Assembly: GCA_004026145.2 (NCBI GenBank)
Contig: CP034991.1
Span: forward strand, 16,715,127 to 16,779,126
Length of the DNA: 64,000 bases
Source of the DNA: Takifugu bimaculatus
Taxonomy: Eukaryota > Chordata > Actinopteri > Tetraodontiformes > Tetraodontidae
Direction of reading: 5' to 3'
Made by a program: the position numbers and the translations under genes. The notes beneath the pieces are model-generated. The model was not told the DNA's origin. It saw only the letters and a list, made by a program, of their open reading frames with translations, and made no database searches. Positions 63,811 to 64,000 of this stretch are shown here, in pieces. How positions within the stretch are numbered: the stretch's first letter is position 1; each line of letters opens with the position of its first letter.

Positions 63811-64000
63811 ACACGCAGAATGAGTTTGATAACCTTTGAGCTGCAGGAAGAAGCTTTTTCACGACTCACTGTGATGCTTTTCTTCTTTCTTCACCTCTAT
63901 TATGCTGATTTTTTCTTTCTTTGGTCCATATAGACTTACTGACCTGACCGACGTCGGAGATCGACTCAAACATGTCTTTGACAATTAATTCTGGTTGTTA

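Noticed and set aside
1..64000. CRISPR array, bacterial operon, or phage content
   Set aside because: No spaced direct repeats, Shine-Dalgarno-linked genes or long intronless gene clusters; the window is vertebrate.

Overview
The window is genomic DNA from a ray-finned (teleost, probably percomorph) fish. It has spliced vertebrate genes with compact introns, fish-type LINE and SINE fragments, many (CA)n, (GA)n and (GATT)n microsatellites and an AT-rich background. No bacterial, phage, CRISPR or organelle features were seen. Protein comparisons below are against family sequences as I remember them; no search was run.

Three genes can be rebuilt exon by exon with consistent splice phases. (1) ulk1, minus strand, from the ATG at 9026 down to the left edge: the whole Ser/Thr kinase domain and the start of the Ser-rich linker; the rest lies beyond position 1. 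(2) adgrd1 (GPR133), minus strand, 34164 to 11494: 24 exons covering the pentraxin-like N-terminal domain, GAIN/GPS region, seven-helix domain and tail. The signal-peptide exon was not found. (3) stx2, plus strand, 36591 to 42828: complete, with two alternative last exons that each encode a membrane anchor.

From memory, the order and orientation (ulk1 minus, adgrd1 minus, stx2 plus) match human 12q24.33, except that RAN is absent between adgrd1 and stx2. Beyond stx2, about 21 kb is poor in genes and holds LINE and SINE remnants, microsatellites and CTCF-like motifs. Two short open segments with good splice sites (51077-51208 and 62629-62763) may be 5' exons of the next plus-strand gene; rimbp2 is the synteny-based guess.

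Layout: 1-9026 ulk1, with an internally deleted LINE in an intron; 9027-11493 ulk1 promoter and adgrd1 3' region; 11494-34164 adgrd1, with an 8.3 kb intron at 16825-25124; 34165-36590 divergent 5' region; 36591-42828 stx2; 42829-64000 mostly intergenic. The genes are neighbours rather than a pathway: an autophagy-initiating kinase, an adhesion GPCR and a plasma-membrane SNARE.

The observations most worth a second look are: the two stx2 anchor exons with a poly(A) signal between them; an extra adgrd1 exon with four N-glycosylation sequons; two adgrd1 splice acceptors whose pyrimidine tracts are microsatellites; a LINE lacking its reverse transcriptase but flanked by a 13-bp target duplication; and a long near-perfect hairpin next to an 18-bp palindrome at 63.7-63.8 kb. 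I found no wholly new biological system.
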